NCBI GenBank assembly: GCA_001632425.1
Contig: KV425632.1
Coordinates: 34,601 to 98,600 of the forward strand
DNA length: 64,000 nt
DNA from: Neolentinus lepideus HHB14362 ss-1
Lineage: Eukaryota > Basidiomycota > Agaricomycetes > Gloeophyllales > Gloeophyllaceae
Reading direction: 5' to 3'
In this document: positions 40,534-52,000 of the stretch, piece by piece
Layout of the letters: the number at the start of each line of letters is the position of its first letter
Position numbering within the stretch: position 1 is the stretch's first letter
Program-made: the position numbers and the translations under genes
Notes under the pieces: generated by a model
The model's input: the letters and a program-made list of their open reading frames with translations, nothing else
Database searches by the model: none
What the model was told of the DNA's origin: nothing

Positions 40534-40719
40534 TGTTGGAAATTGCTCAGGAATATAAATTAGGTATAAGGTTAGCCCATTTGAATTTCATGAATATTGT
40601 AGTATATTCGAGCATTTTGTACAAGTAGTATATAAAGCCCAAGGGACAGCGCCCTCCTCATGGGCTTGTAATCCTACAGCTTAACCGCCCTTGTACCAGT
40701 CTCCTATTAAAAATCTACA
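40534..40719 (+). repeat. 3' LTR of Copia-C, 177 bp upstream of the SPT21-like start codon
   Basis: Carries the word AGTATATAAAGCCC (about 40627-40640), a TATA-like promoter element, in the same orientation as the downstream gene. Confidence 0.9.
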
Positions 40720-40724
40720 TGGAC

Positions 40725-40896
40725 TGGCGCATTTCATGCAATATCCCACGTGATCCTCGCTGTCACAGTCGCGTGACAAATGGCGTTTGAAATCCGCGTC
40801 CGCACCAGTGGCTGTGCACTCCAAGTTGAACGCTGTCGTCTTCAGCGCTGTACTCTGCGTCGTCCATGCACTTGCCTCCTCTTCACCTCGACCTTG
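40725..40896 (+). promoter_or_regulatory. Residual 5' flank of the SPT21-like gene
   Basis: Only 172 bp of non-transposon sequence remain between the Copia-C target duplication and the start codon. It includes GC-rich gene-like DNA and no evident TATA box. Confidence 0.5.
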
Positions 40897-43800
40897 ATGG
40901 ATGCAATCACACTGCCTTGTAAGCCTTCTTGTCATGACTAGGGCAACGAAACGCTTAACTTTCTCTAGTGCGGGTTTTATACACGATCAACAGCTCACCT
41001 CAATACATTCTTGCGAGGTCGCAGAGGAAGACAACAGTCAACCTCGTTCAACGGGCCGCTTCGACGTCTGTACAGGATAGAACGGCACCGACATATGCGA
41101 CGGTTGCACTCAAAGCTTGTGTCGATGTGATATGTCGCTGCAGGTGCGACTTCTGCCACGCCATTCCTACTCTCAAAATTTAGTTGTCTCTCAAAACATT
41201 TAGTCCTGAACTAGCGCAATTCAAGTCCCGCGACTTTTCGATATACCTGCTCGACCCGCTCGAGGCATCAGCGTCCACATCCCCCTTCGCCCCCGCGCCG
41301 ACGAAGCAGGGTGTTGCTGTGGGGATGGGGCTCCTATCCTGGGCTATGGCGACGGAGGATGATGAGGATGTGCAGGTTACTGGGACGGTTATTAGCACGG
41401 GGCATGGCGAAACGTTGGAGCTCGTGTTTGCGCTGAGGGAGGTGAGTGATCCAGTGATGCATATGTTTTGACGATTTCTTCTTCTTTTCAAAAAAAGTTG
41501 TTTGCCTTGATTTTGATGTGACTATGTATCACGTACTAATATGAATAACGAATAGACAGCGCCCGTACAGCGCTCGAAGCCTTCTGTTCGCCAATCCCGC
41601 TCCTCTACTCGCCAGTCACGGTCGCCTTTACTCCCCCCTGTACCACCCGGACCACAAGTGTTCTGGGAATCTACGCCTTCTTGTTCTCAGGCGTCGTGCT
41701 CTTCTCAATCCTCTCAATCCTCCCATGATCCTTCCGCCACGGCGACGACCTCTCGTGAATCTTCGGTATTGAGTGCCAGCTCCTCCACCGCACCTTCCTC
41801 ACAAGCATTCTTCGCGCAAGACAATCGACGCGACGTTTCTGCCCCAAACACAGCGGCATCTTTGTCTCAAGACTGCTTACAATACTCAAAGTCTTCAGAC
41901 TGGCCCACCATCTACATTGGACCCCCAAAGACGCGCGGCCGAAAACGGGGTTCTTCTCCTTCTCCTTCACTGTCCCTCTTCCCCTACCTGTCTCGTCCTG
42001 CCCACACCAAAGTACGCCCCAGTCTACCCTCCCTGTTCGCTACCGCCCCTCTGCCTGCTCGAGGACCGGAGCAAGGGAATGACGGGCTGGAATTCTGCTA
42101 CGTCAAGGTGGGCCAGGACGGGGTGAGCAGAACTACGAGCCCGGTGCCGGCGTGCAGGAGCGAGCTGCCGCCGGAGAAAAGGTTTAATCTTGTCAAGCCG
42201 CCCGAGGAGGAGAGGGAAGAAGCAGTGGACGCATTGAAGGCGCTACTTGGGTCAAAGGATAATGCGGCGTTGTTGAGTATCTTGTCAGCCATTGACTCCT
42301 CAGGCTCATCATCAAACACGACGGCCTCTTCTTCCTCTGATGCTACGAATCAACTTAATCCGATTCTCTTGAAAGCCCTCGCAAGTCTCCTTACTTCCTC
42401 TGTGTCCTCTGTTCCTTCGTCCTCCACCTCTACATCTACCCACCAAGTCACGTCTCAGCAAGGACACGGAAAGAGGAAACGCAAGAGTCTCGGCGATGAA
42501 GAGGTTGTATGTCTGGACAAAGAGAACGTCAATCCAAGAGCTTTTCGGCGTAAATCCGCTCTCACAGATAAGGGTAAAGAGAAGGAGGACGGGTGTCGCA
42601 CATCGTCTCGACGTACATCAAATCAGGGTTTACAGTCGTCTGCTCCAAGGGATTCTACACATTCTCGCCGAGAGTCTCTGTCCACTGGGCAAGAGAACGT
42701 GGGCGCAAGGTCTGATGTGAGAAATGATAATGATCGCCCTGCTAGGAGCGAGGATGGCATCGGCAGCGGGGGCAGTGCAGGAAGGAAGCGGACGCTGAGT
42801 GAGATGTGCAATGGACGGGGGAAGGGGCGAGATATTTATTCGGTGCAAGCACGGGCGGCCTCTTCATCGACCACTCTTCAACATTCGCACAGCTCTTCTT
42901 CGATCTTCCGCCGTCCTCAGGGTTCAGCGTTGTCGCCGCAACATTCCTCTTCCGTCTCGTCACCGCAATATGTCTCGTCGACATCTACAAAGCTGCCATT
43001 ATTCCTTCCCTCCTCTACTCCTCTCATCCCACAGTCGGAGCCTGCTATTCTATTGTATTCCGCGTCTCTCGTGGCACAGTCTGAACCCGTCCTTCCCTCT
43101 CACTCGCACTCCTCATGGATCGACTTGACGTCCAGCCCACCACTCCCTTCGCGCACAGATCATGAAGACAGGGAAGAAAGAGTAGGGCCTCGCCCGCTTG
43201 ACCTCCCCGATTCGTCGATGGAAGCCCTTCGGATCGAACCCGGTGGTAGGAAGCGATTCAAAGTCCCAGAGTGGGCGATTGCTCGTCCTCAACCACCTCC
43301 CGCTCAGGAAGATTCACACACTAACTCGAAACCTGTTACTTCTGTAAAGATCAAGGAGGCGCGGGAGAGGGAGAAGAAACCAGGGCGCTCGAATACCACC
43401 TCAACATCTACATCTACTGGGCTCATGAAATCTACTACGAAGGATAGTAAGAGGGCGGACAAGAAATCTCTCCTCCCGCCCGCCCCCCTCCGACACAAAT
43501 CTGTGCCTTCCAGGACTGTTTCTCTTCCCGTTCTGCCAACGTCCGTACCGGCCCCACCGATCATTGCGTCGAACTCCCCCATAGTTGCGGACCCTTTTGT
43601 TTCCAAGGGGGTCGCAGTGGAATCTCCATTGCCGCCCTCCAGTCCGCCCTCACCTAGTCCTGTTCCGCTTCCCGTTGATGATGCTGATGTCACGATCAGC
43701 GCTGGGGATGCGAGGGAGATGCGCACTCCCTCTCCCCCCCTCCCAGAGGAAGGGGAGAGTTTGTTTACACCGTCTCCACAGAAGATGAAGGTTCCCTACC

Positions 43801-44618
43801 TATCTCAATGTGTATCGCCTTGCCGACGTCTCTCGGCTCCTTGGTCTGTGCACGCATCGACGGGAGAAGTGGAACCGCCCTCGAGTTCATTGCCGATTGC
43901 ATCGAGCGACTTTGATCCCACACCTACGCACTGGTCGATCGGATTACCGCCATCGAGTCCTTTGCCGCCATCGAGTCCTGTCCTCGCTCCTTGCTCAGAG
44001 TGTGACGTGGAATTGGACCTGAATGCGGAAGATGAGGACTTCCTTCAGGCGGCGCTCAGTTCTGAGGCAGACTCAACCATTGCAGAGGCAGGTACAGATG
44101 ATATTCCTGCTCACGAGATCCCCGATTCCACTGCAGTGGATGTGGACTCAGATAAGAGTGCGCACGAATTCACTTTGCCGTCAGTGGATGACATCTTTTC
44201 GGATTTCCATGTCGACTTTGGTTTGACGATGGATGCGAGCGGTTTAATGAATATGGGGGATATCAGCTCTCTGAACGTCACGGATCTGGACTCGCTAGGC
44301 CTGAGCTCGCTGACCTCGACGTGCCTTAACTCATTCACCAGGCCGGATCTGACCTCATCGGAAGACATGGATATCAACTCACTAGATCTTAGCTCGATGG
44401 ACGGGACGGCGGATTTCAGCTCCCTAAGTACCCCCGACCTGGACTTCAGCGAGTTCTGGGAATGTATGAAGCCCCTCGCCGAAAACTCTGAGAAGACCGT
44501 CAGGGCAGAGGGAACCGGAGATGTTGACCTGTTCCCGACTGGCGATGCACTGATGGAAGGAGACAATGTGAGTCTGGCAGAGGAGCTGAAGAGTCTGTTG
44601 GGTGGGTGTTTGGTTTGA
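40897..44618 (+). CDS. SPT21: Ams2/SPT21 N-terminal domain protein, probable histone-gene regulator
   Basis: Four exons (40897-40918, 40969-41143, 41204-41441, 41556-44618; GT-AG) give 1165 residues. Exon 1 is only 22 nt (MDAITLP) but is needed to open the domain: LRVLYTINSSPQYILARS, YATVALKACVDVICR, CSPEL, DFSIYLLDPLE, and GMGLLSWAM, then ETLELVFALRE (to residue 145). This order is the Ams2/Spt21 N-terminal domain; in yeast Spt21 works with Spt10 in histone-gene transcription and silencing. The rest is long, Ser-rich and disordered, with basic tracts, DKENVNPRAF, and an acidic C-terminus rich in LDSLGLSSL-type Leu/Asp/Ser repeats that looks like an activation region. I see no GATA zinc finger (no CX2C pair), so it is Spt21-like rather than Ams2-like. 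A Copia LTR ends 177 bp upstream. Confidence 0.85.
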
Positions 44619-45294
44619 GAGATCACAACTCAGATGAACGTATGAACAACGTAAGTTGCATCGGACTTCAACATAGGAATTGTATTGCAATGTAAATACA
44701 AGTTTTGTAGCTATTCAATTCCTCATGCCAGTCTGTGTTTTGACATATGGTATCGGACAGAACTACTGTACGGTTTTGAACTGTTCGGCAGTCACGCCCA
44801 GTCAAAACCGACAAAAAGTCAGTCGATTCCCAGGGATTGCAGAGGATTCCCGATGATTCACCGACCCTTAATCGCCACAAAACCAAAAATGAGTACTTTT
44901 GGTTTGCCACGGGATACTATGGATAGGCACCTTAGCTAGACAAATGTAGCATATATATGTTTCAATACATGGTATTCTGAGACAATCCTTCCAAGTTCTG
45001 AGTTGGCCAGCTTTGCAATAATATAATAATGTGGATTGCCACAGGTTCAAAGCTATTTACAGTGATTACAGACAATTACACAACCTACTAGGCATGCTGT
45101 GCCCAACCCCAGCGAGCACCCAATTCCCCGCAATTCCCTGTGATCCCTTGTGATCCCTTGTGATTCCCTAGCCCCCTCCTCGACCACAGCACACACCTGC
45201 TCCCCTGCAATTCACTGCAATTCCCCGTGATTTGTCCCCCCCCCCTCCCCATACCATGCACTGCACCGCTCCTCCCCTTCCCTGCTCCCCCCAT
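44619..45294. other. Intergenic DNA with short G-rich/A-rich tandem words
   Basis: Between convergent genes. On the minus strand 45105-45235 has loosely repeated GGGATCACAAG and GGGAATTGC words and a poly-C run (45236-45247). 3' UTRs of both neighbours should lie here. No gene recognised. Confidence 0.5.
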
Positions 45295-46316
45295 CTATCC
45301 CTGGTTCTCCTTGTCTGCCTTCTTCTCCTTCCAACCTTTCTGAATTCCAGAATCCAGATCATGTATTAGTACTGCAAAATGGATTAAATGTGACTCGACT
45401 CACCAGCTTGGGTGGCAGCACTTTGTCCCGGTCCTCGTACACCTAATGTAACCTATAAATCATCAGGATCTCTCATTATATGCATGCACTCATACCTTCT
45501 TTTGCTCTGGCAGGAAAGCCATCCAAGCCCACTGGACCTGGCTTTCAGTTATGTTTGGATGTTCAGTTAGATGATCTGCTACAAAGAGCAACCTGTCACA
45601 ATGTTAGTATGACCCAGAGATCACTCTAGGCACCCACTTACCTTGCAGTCCTCAGATCCACCAACTTCTGCATTGGCGCAGCCATTGTTGCTCTCTTCTT
45701 GCAACCAACATTCAATATTGCACCTGTATCACCACCCTGAGCACTAAGACCCAAGCTCGTTGAAGCCTCTGGACCTGCACTCACCAAAGCCTCTGGGCCT
45801 GCACTCACTGAAGCCTTGCATGCATTGATTGTGGGATCGACAATCACAGCTGTATCATTGAGAGCAGTGGTTGCTGAGTTGCTCAAGCTGGTGTTGTCGA
45901 TGCTGGGATCCAGTTCATTCCCACCCATGTTGTCCATAGAGCCCTTGGTGCCAGTCATGGCAGTGTCAGAGATAGTCTCGACTGCACTGGTATCAACATC
46001 ATCAGGGACAGGACTGGGTACCCATGCAGGAGATAAAGGGGGAGCTGGAGCAGCCACTACAGGAACAGCAGGCAATACAATACTTGAGGATGGTGCAGTG
46101 ATGCCATCCACACCTGCTGGCATCATAATTGAAGGTGAGAGCCCAGACCTAGATTGGTGTATTAAATTAGAACATCATAATCATTACAACTTACAAGGGG
46201 TTTTGCAATGAAAGCTTGAGTTTCTTCAGTGTCCTCTTGCCATTGCCAACTTCACCTGAGGGAGCCTTGCACTTGTCAAAGGCCACCTGGCTAGCCTGGC
46301 TTGGGGGTGCCTCCAT
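45295..46316 (-). CDS. Hypothetical 269-residue protein, five exons
   Basis: Exons 46316-46195, 46148-45642, 45592-45496, 45442-45404 and 45339-45295 join at GT-AG borders with matching phases. The N-terminus is basic (GKRTLKKLKL), the middle is low-complexity Ala/Pro/Ser/Thr, and the C-terminal 70 residues are more ordered: LVDLRTARLLFVADHL, then QVQWAWMAFLPEQKKVYED and a basic tail. I do not recognise a domain. The coherent exon structure argues for a real transcript, but its setting between retroelements and beside a decayed coding region on the same strand (47.9-46.3 kb) suggests it may belong to a repeat-associated gene family of mushrooms. No transposase motif is visible. Confidence 0.5.
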
Positions 46317-47952
46317 GTCGACCTTGATGAATTCTGTTCATTGAGTACTGTCTGGGGTCACCTACTTGGACACACTGGATACTCAGACATTGGGGCTTTG
46401 TCTCGCTCCCTACCCCTCAGTACTATACAATTTATACACCATTTGAAAGCCCTCATTCAACTGGACATTACTCCTGAGTTTCAGGTCAAAGTCTCAAAAA
46501 TTGCTTGAGATATACCCATCATTGTCATCAGACTTGCCTGATTTGGTGCTTTCAAACTCTGCCGCAGCCCACCATCTCCCTATTCTTATGCTTTCACGGT
46601 CTATGACACTGTTGCTACTCCTCAAGTTATACACTAGTTCACTCTATGGATCCTTGGCTTTTTCTTGAGTCCCTGACTCAGTGGAGTCAGCTGTATTGAA
46701 GGTCTCTATGTGCCAGCCATTGCTGCCACTCTCTGGATTTCAAGTGACTCGACCTCCAGTGCTTTGAAGCCTCCTCCAGTGGTGGTCTCAATAGCTGATC
46801 TCATGGCACTTGATATAACTATCAGGATACAGTCTCAGTACATGCTATGATTTTTACTATAAATTTATTGGTGCAACAAGGTGTCAGGGATTCAGTTCAA
46901 GTGTACCAGTGGTGGAAACAGGATGGTGAAAAAGCAAAAGGGGGATTTCATCATTGACCAGGTGTTGGCTTGCTGGGACTGTATGTATCATTTCTTTGGT
47001 CCAAATGATGATGTTTTGGCCTGGTTCAAGTGGAATAAGTCTTGTTCTACAAGTGTGATAACTTGATTACAGGTGGGTCTGCCTCAGCCACCTGGATCCT
47101 GAGGTTGGGGGCATGCTACAACAGCCCAATGGATTCTCATTTGAGCCTGGAATGTACTGAAGGATAGTCTGGCATGCCATGACAGTTAATGGAATCAGCT
47201 TCAAGTAAGTTTTCTCTGCTGAAACAGTACCCATGCTTGCTGTCCAAGTAGACAGTCTTCAGCCACAATAGACATGATGATCAATGAAATATTCCTGGTG
47301 CTTGTTACATCATGCATAAAGTTCAAAAAGTACATAGGAATGGTAGATATGATAGGTGCCAATGTTTTGCAGGTAGAATTGGGGCAATACATGAAGTATA
47401 GCGAGCATGGCAGGTATTACACACTAGAGTGTCTGAGTACAGGGTCCTTGACAGTATGTCCTTGTTGATTACCAGCAACAATGAAAGATCCATCTTTGAG
47501 GCCTTGAGCACAGGCTTGATGTGCCTCTGGCTGAATCCATGGTAGCAATCTTTTATGATCAGATCGAGCTTCCAATTGTTGTTGCAGAGTGCTAGCTCTG
47601 AAAATTGTCTCTTCATGGCATTGTAGAACACCTCTTTGATGTGGAGTGGTGTGTTCTGTGCCCAAGTGGGAGGAGCTTCATTAAACAAGATGAGAGACTG
47701 AAAAAAGGACATAGCATATTCACAAACATCCTGCACACAATGTCCATCAGAGTTGGCAGATGTGTGAGATTTGTGGAATTAGAAGCCTGGTGAATTATAA
47801 AATATGATTAGTGTACTAATATGGGAACATATTATGTGCACCATATTATCATCCTTGGGCAGCTTGTGCCTTGGTCTCTTGGAAGACTCTGCATGGCTAG
47901 AGGATATTCATGCACCTCCAGAGGTATGTGCATTGGCATGGTTCTGGAGTGT
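46317..47952 (-). other. Decayed coding region of unknown family, cut by Copia-A
   Basis: On the minus strand 47740-47470 reads DVCEYAMSFFQSL, then PPTWAQNTPLHIKEVF and NNNWKLDLIIKDCYHGF, which looks like a genuine exon, ending before a GTAATC donor. An upstream segment (about 47900-47845, KRPRHKLPKDDN) may be another exon. The remaining 46.3-47.3 kb gives no continuous frame. It may form one gene with the small CDS downstream (45295-46316) and with the cysteine-rich exon beyond Copia-A (55401-55745). Function unknown. Confidence 0.35.
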
Positions 47953-48136
47953 TATCAAGCTGGAAGCCTGTAGGTCTCACAATGCACACCAGGAAGCCTG
48001 AGTCAAGCTCTATAAGTTGGATGAAGAAGAGCTTGACTCTGAATGCGTTTTAGGGAGTAATGTGGCATGGGAACATGCAAGACAAATAAGGAAATAAGTG
48101 AAACAAAGTGAAGAATAAGAGGTCCAAGTCATAGAG

Positions 48137-48839
48137 TGTTACGACTGAGCTAGAATTTTTAGAGTCGAGTAGGAGTATTTAATTAATGATATCACAAGAG
48201 GGGAATTTCCTAAGTGATAACTCCAGCCGCAACTTGAATAATGTTCAGAACTGTAGATACCCTATAATAAACTAAGTCGCGCTTGATATAATCAGCTTTC
48301 ACTATGATCAAGCTACAGGTCCTAGCTAAACCACTATAGGAGGAGGACTTAAATCCTTAGAGGGGGAACATTCCCGAGTATATTAGTGTGCAAGAGTGAT
48401 TGATTTCTGGACACTTCAGCGTCGTTCTTATATACATTTGCGAGTTACTTTGGTCAGAAGCCCGAGAGTAACTTACAGGTCTTTCTCAAGATATTTACTT
48501 AATTCTACAGGTTTCTAATATATTCTATGAGCTACTCTGTTCTTCATTCATTGTCCTTGAATGTTCTTTCAGTCACAAGTGGCTACTCGGATATTCCTGA
48601 CTCACATGGGAAAGCATCTAAATAAGGCTAACTACTGTGGCGCGTGACTCAACTCAAGTTCTCAAGTCTTTGTAGTTAGTAAATACCGAGTTAACTAAGA
48701 CTTGTTGACTCTGATCTCCTCTGTAGAATATACTAGCCAGACTTAGTAGATTAAGCCCTGATAGTCCATGAGGTAGCGTATATTCAGGCTAATTAGAGAA
48801 TCTAGAAATATGTAGTTAATTCATAACTACACTATAACA
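48137..48839 (+). mobile_element. 703-bp solo LTR of another family in the Copia-A 3' LTR
   Basis: Begins TGTTACGACTGAGC and ends ACTATAACA, so TGTTA/TAACA form inverted ends. The duplication TAGAG lies at 48132-48136 and 48840-48844. No coding sequence. It is the only copy in the window, so its parent element is not seen; strand is by convention, both orientations give TG..CA. Confidence 0.88.
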
Positions 48840-48854
48840 TAGAGGTTAAAGCAA

Positions 48855-48935
48855 GAGATAATGGCTAAGTGGTAACATCACCTACTGCAGTCTTCTAAGA
48901 CTGCAGGTTCAAACCAGGCTGAAAGTGGATTTTGT
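48855..48935 (+). ncRNA. tRNA-like sequence with A and B boxes inside the Copia-A 3' LTR
   Basis: A-box-like TGGCTAAGTGG starts at 48862 and a B-box-like GGTTCAAACC at 48906, exactly 44 nt apart as in a tRNA. Between them lies an 8-bp perfect hairpin (CTGCAGTC/GACTGCAG). The acceptor stem does not pair well and the anticodon arm is not canonical, so this is a tRNA-derived or SINE-like head, not a functional tRNA gene. It is antisense to Copia-A. Confidence 0.5.
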
Positions 48936-49004
48936 TTTTCATAGCAAGAGAGTCTTGCTGTCCGGATAGGCACTAATGCTGACACTCCCCCCTGACACGG
49001 CACC

Positions 49005-52000
49005 TCAGCCAATCAGGCCAAACCCAAAAGACCAACCATGATCTCCACCTTCCCCCTTAGCCAACACTTTCATCATACCATCAGCTGGCATCTCATCTGT
49101 CATAAGATGTTCCAACCCAATCCTGCCCCTTGCAACCTCATCCCGCAGCCAGTAGAACTGCAAGTCCAAGTGCTTCATGTGCCCATGATGCTCAGGATTC
49201 TTTGCAACAGCCAGAGCAGATTGGTTGTCGATGTAAAGCATAGACAGCCCAGAGAGAGAGTAGCCAAGCTCAGTCAAGAAGTTGCGCAACCAGAGAATCT
49301 CCTGAGCCACAGAAACAGCAGCAACATATTCAGCCTCAGTTGTCAAGAGAGTAACAATAGACTGGAGGTGACTAGACCAGGAGATAGCCCCAGAACCCAT
49401 CTTGACAACATAACCACTGGTAGAGTGACCATTATCTGGGTTCCCAGCATGATCAGCATCAGTGAAGGTGATGAACAGCGTAGATGATGATGAGGGAGAG
49501 TACGTCAGCTTGTAGTCCATAGTACCCTTGAGATAGCGAAACAGGTGCTTAACAGCCTTCCAGTGATGCTTGCCAGGGTTCTTGCTGAAGCATGCCAGCA
49601 CTCTGACGCTGTAAGTGATGTCTGGATGTGTAGCAACAGCGAGATAAGCCAGAGCACATCTCATTGAACTCAGCCTTAGTCTGAGGAGCCATGGTCACAC
49701 TAAGCTTAGAGCCAGGGTCCATAGGTGTCGAGACAGAGTCGCAGTCAGCCATACTGAAGTGTGACAAGATGTTGAGGATGTACTGTCGCTGAGAGATGGT
49801 CAGAGTCTGAGAGGAGTGATCGCGCTTGATCTCGATGCCTAGCAGCCAAGAGGTAGGACCTAAGTCACGCAGCTTGAAATGCTGCCTCAAGTCATCCTTG
49901 ACCATCTGAATCGCTGCAGAGGACTTGCTGGCAATAGTCATGTCATCGACAAAGACAGGAATGATGTTACACACATCGTCCTTCCCATAGACCCAGATGC
50001 TGTGTTCACAAGTCAACCACGAGAAGCCTAGCTTCTCAGTCAGGACCTCATTCAGCTTCTCATGCCAATGCCTCCCAGCCTGCTTAAGGCCATAAAGTGA
50101 TTTCTGCAATTGCCAAACCCACTCTGGTTCCTTCTGCTCAAATCCCTCAGGTTGATGCATATACACATCCTCCTCCAATGTCCCATTGAGATATGCTGAT
50201 ATGCACAGACACACAATGAAACCCATGGAAATGAGACCTAAAGCTAGACACAATCACAAAGCAAACACCAAACCCTTGGTGTCAGATGGCTGCGAGGCTT
50301 GGGGTAATGAAGGGTAATAATAGTTCAGGGGAGAGAGGGTATGGATGAGGCATATAGTTAGGGCTAAAGGGAGTTTGGTGCCAAGTCGCTACTCAGCAGC
50401 AGTCTTAGGATAGAAAGCAACACTATGCACTATGTAGCACTATGAGCACAGTGCTGTGTAGGCACTATATGATACTCCTCTTGCCCAGTGCTGTATGGTC
50501 TTCGGTGCTCTATAGGGGAGCACTACTTGTGGCTGCTATCTCTAACTCAGATATATATAGACTCTGGTTAATATGATGCTACAGCACACGAGGCTGTCTA
50601 AGAGAGAGGGACTTGTAAGGGATTGCTTACGATCAGTGACACTACGCTGGTATACTCTGTCGCTATCTCTGGGTGAAGTGAGAGGTATGCAAGAGTACCT
50701 AAACGCGAGTCACAAGATGGACTTTAGAAGAAAACTCTGATGTGAGACTGAAATCTGAAGAATGTGGTAAAGATAACTTGTTCTACAAAGCCGTAGAGTA
50801 ATGTTCTTAAATACAAGAGAGCGACTGCTCTATGTCTGATCCTATCTACCTACTACCATGAGTTGTGCCTCTGCTCAGCCTCACACCCATATGAGTCATA
50901 CTGCCTTACTCCTATCCTCATGTGATCCTTGACCAGTACCCCTCGCGACCACTCTAGTACACACGCCGCTCCTCAGACAGAAGCCAGTCAGGTGTGTCTT
51001 GACTTTGTGTTAGAGTGCACCTCCTTGATGATCTGGTAGTGGGCTATGCTGCTGCTGCTAGCACTATCCTGCTGAAAGAGGGATAAAGGGTGGGGCTGCT
51101 ATGTGGTGTGGCGGTGTTGTGATAGCTGTAGTCGCACCATGTGTCGATGTGCACTGCACACATAAGGAAAGTCACGCCAATAGAACTAGTGCTGATCCAC
51201 AGCAATGGCAGGCTGTATGCCATATGGAAAGGCACCTTGAGACACCACCTCAGTTCAGACCACAGTAACAACATCGTGCAATACATGCCGAGATGCTGAT
51301 GACTCGACTGAATGATGTTTGGCTGACCAGGCTACCAAGGAGCTGTCCTAAGTGCGCCGAGGAGCTGAAAGCCTTGTCGCTGGGGCATAGGGTCACTGGT
51401 GCGCAGAGTACTGACAGTGCATTATTGAGTCGCTAAGTTGCCATTCCCACGAAGTGCGCAGAATCGCCCTCAATCACATTTTCTGGGGTCAGAAGCCAAT
51501 GGGGCCTATCAATGCAGTCGAGATATTGACACTCTCAAGCTCCAGGTCCTCCAAAGCAGCTAATGCAAGGATGGCATGCAGAGAGGCCCACTTAGGAGTT
51601 GGAGCAAAGGTCTCATTGTAATCGAAACTGGGGCACTGTGAGAAGCCCTTTGCCACCAAGTGACCCTTGTAGCACTCAATAGAACCATCTGCATTGTGTT
51701 TTACCTTGAAGACCCAGCAGCTCCCAATAGCCTTGCGACCTGGAGGACACTCAACGAGTTCAAACATCCCATTCTCGACAAGAGACTGGATCTCATCCTG
51801 AGCAGCCTTCAACCATTGCTGGTGCTCCTCCTCTGGACGCTGCATTGCCTTGCAGAATGTATGAGGTTTGCTGGTATGTTCCTCGCCCTTGAATGCAGTC
51901 TGGACAACAGACTCAAAGGCATAGTCCAGAGCGTCCTCCCAAGACCAACACTTGATAGTCTGACCAGCAAAGACAAAGTCCATACTGGCCAACATAGCAC

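Larger units (their letters stand above)
38238..40719 (+). mobile_element. Copia-C: gag-only (TR-GAG-like) LTR element
   Basis: 186-bp LTRs at 38238-38423 and 40534-40719 (about 97% identical, TGTTGGAAATTG…ATCTACA) flank the element. The 5-bp duplication TGGAC lies at 38233-38237 and 40720-40724. Only gag is present (38478-38963 plus 40039-40301); protease, integrase and RT are missing, so it must depend on another element. A 1.07-kb miniature LTR element sits inside gag. A polypurine tract GGGGGAG precedes the right LTR. Confidence 0.93.
47953..48984 (-). repeat. 3' LTR of Copia-A, interrupted
   Basis: Minus strand begins TGTCAGCATT at 48984 and ends TTGATA at 47953. Removing 48137-48839 and one TAGAG copy restores exactly 324 bp, the length of the 5' LTR. 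It contains the tRNA-like segment. Confidence 0.92.

Noticed and set aside
40681..40935. Minus-strand 84-codon frame over the SPT21-like gene start
   Set aside because: Shadow of the LTR end and of exon 1; no independent support.
46881..47066. Plus-strand 61-codon frame as a gene
   Set aside because: Isolated, not ATG-anchored with certainty, no splice partners, and the better coding signal nearby is on the minus strand.
47804..48001. Plus-strand frame running into the Copia-A LTR
   Set aside because: Half of it is LTR sequence; coding signal on the opposite strand is stronger.
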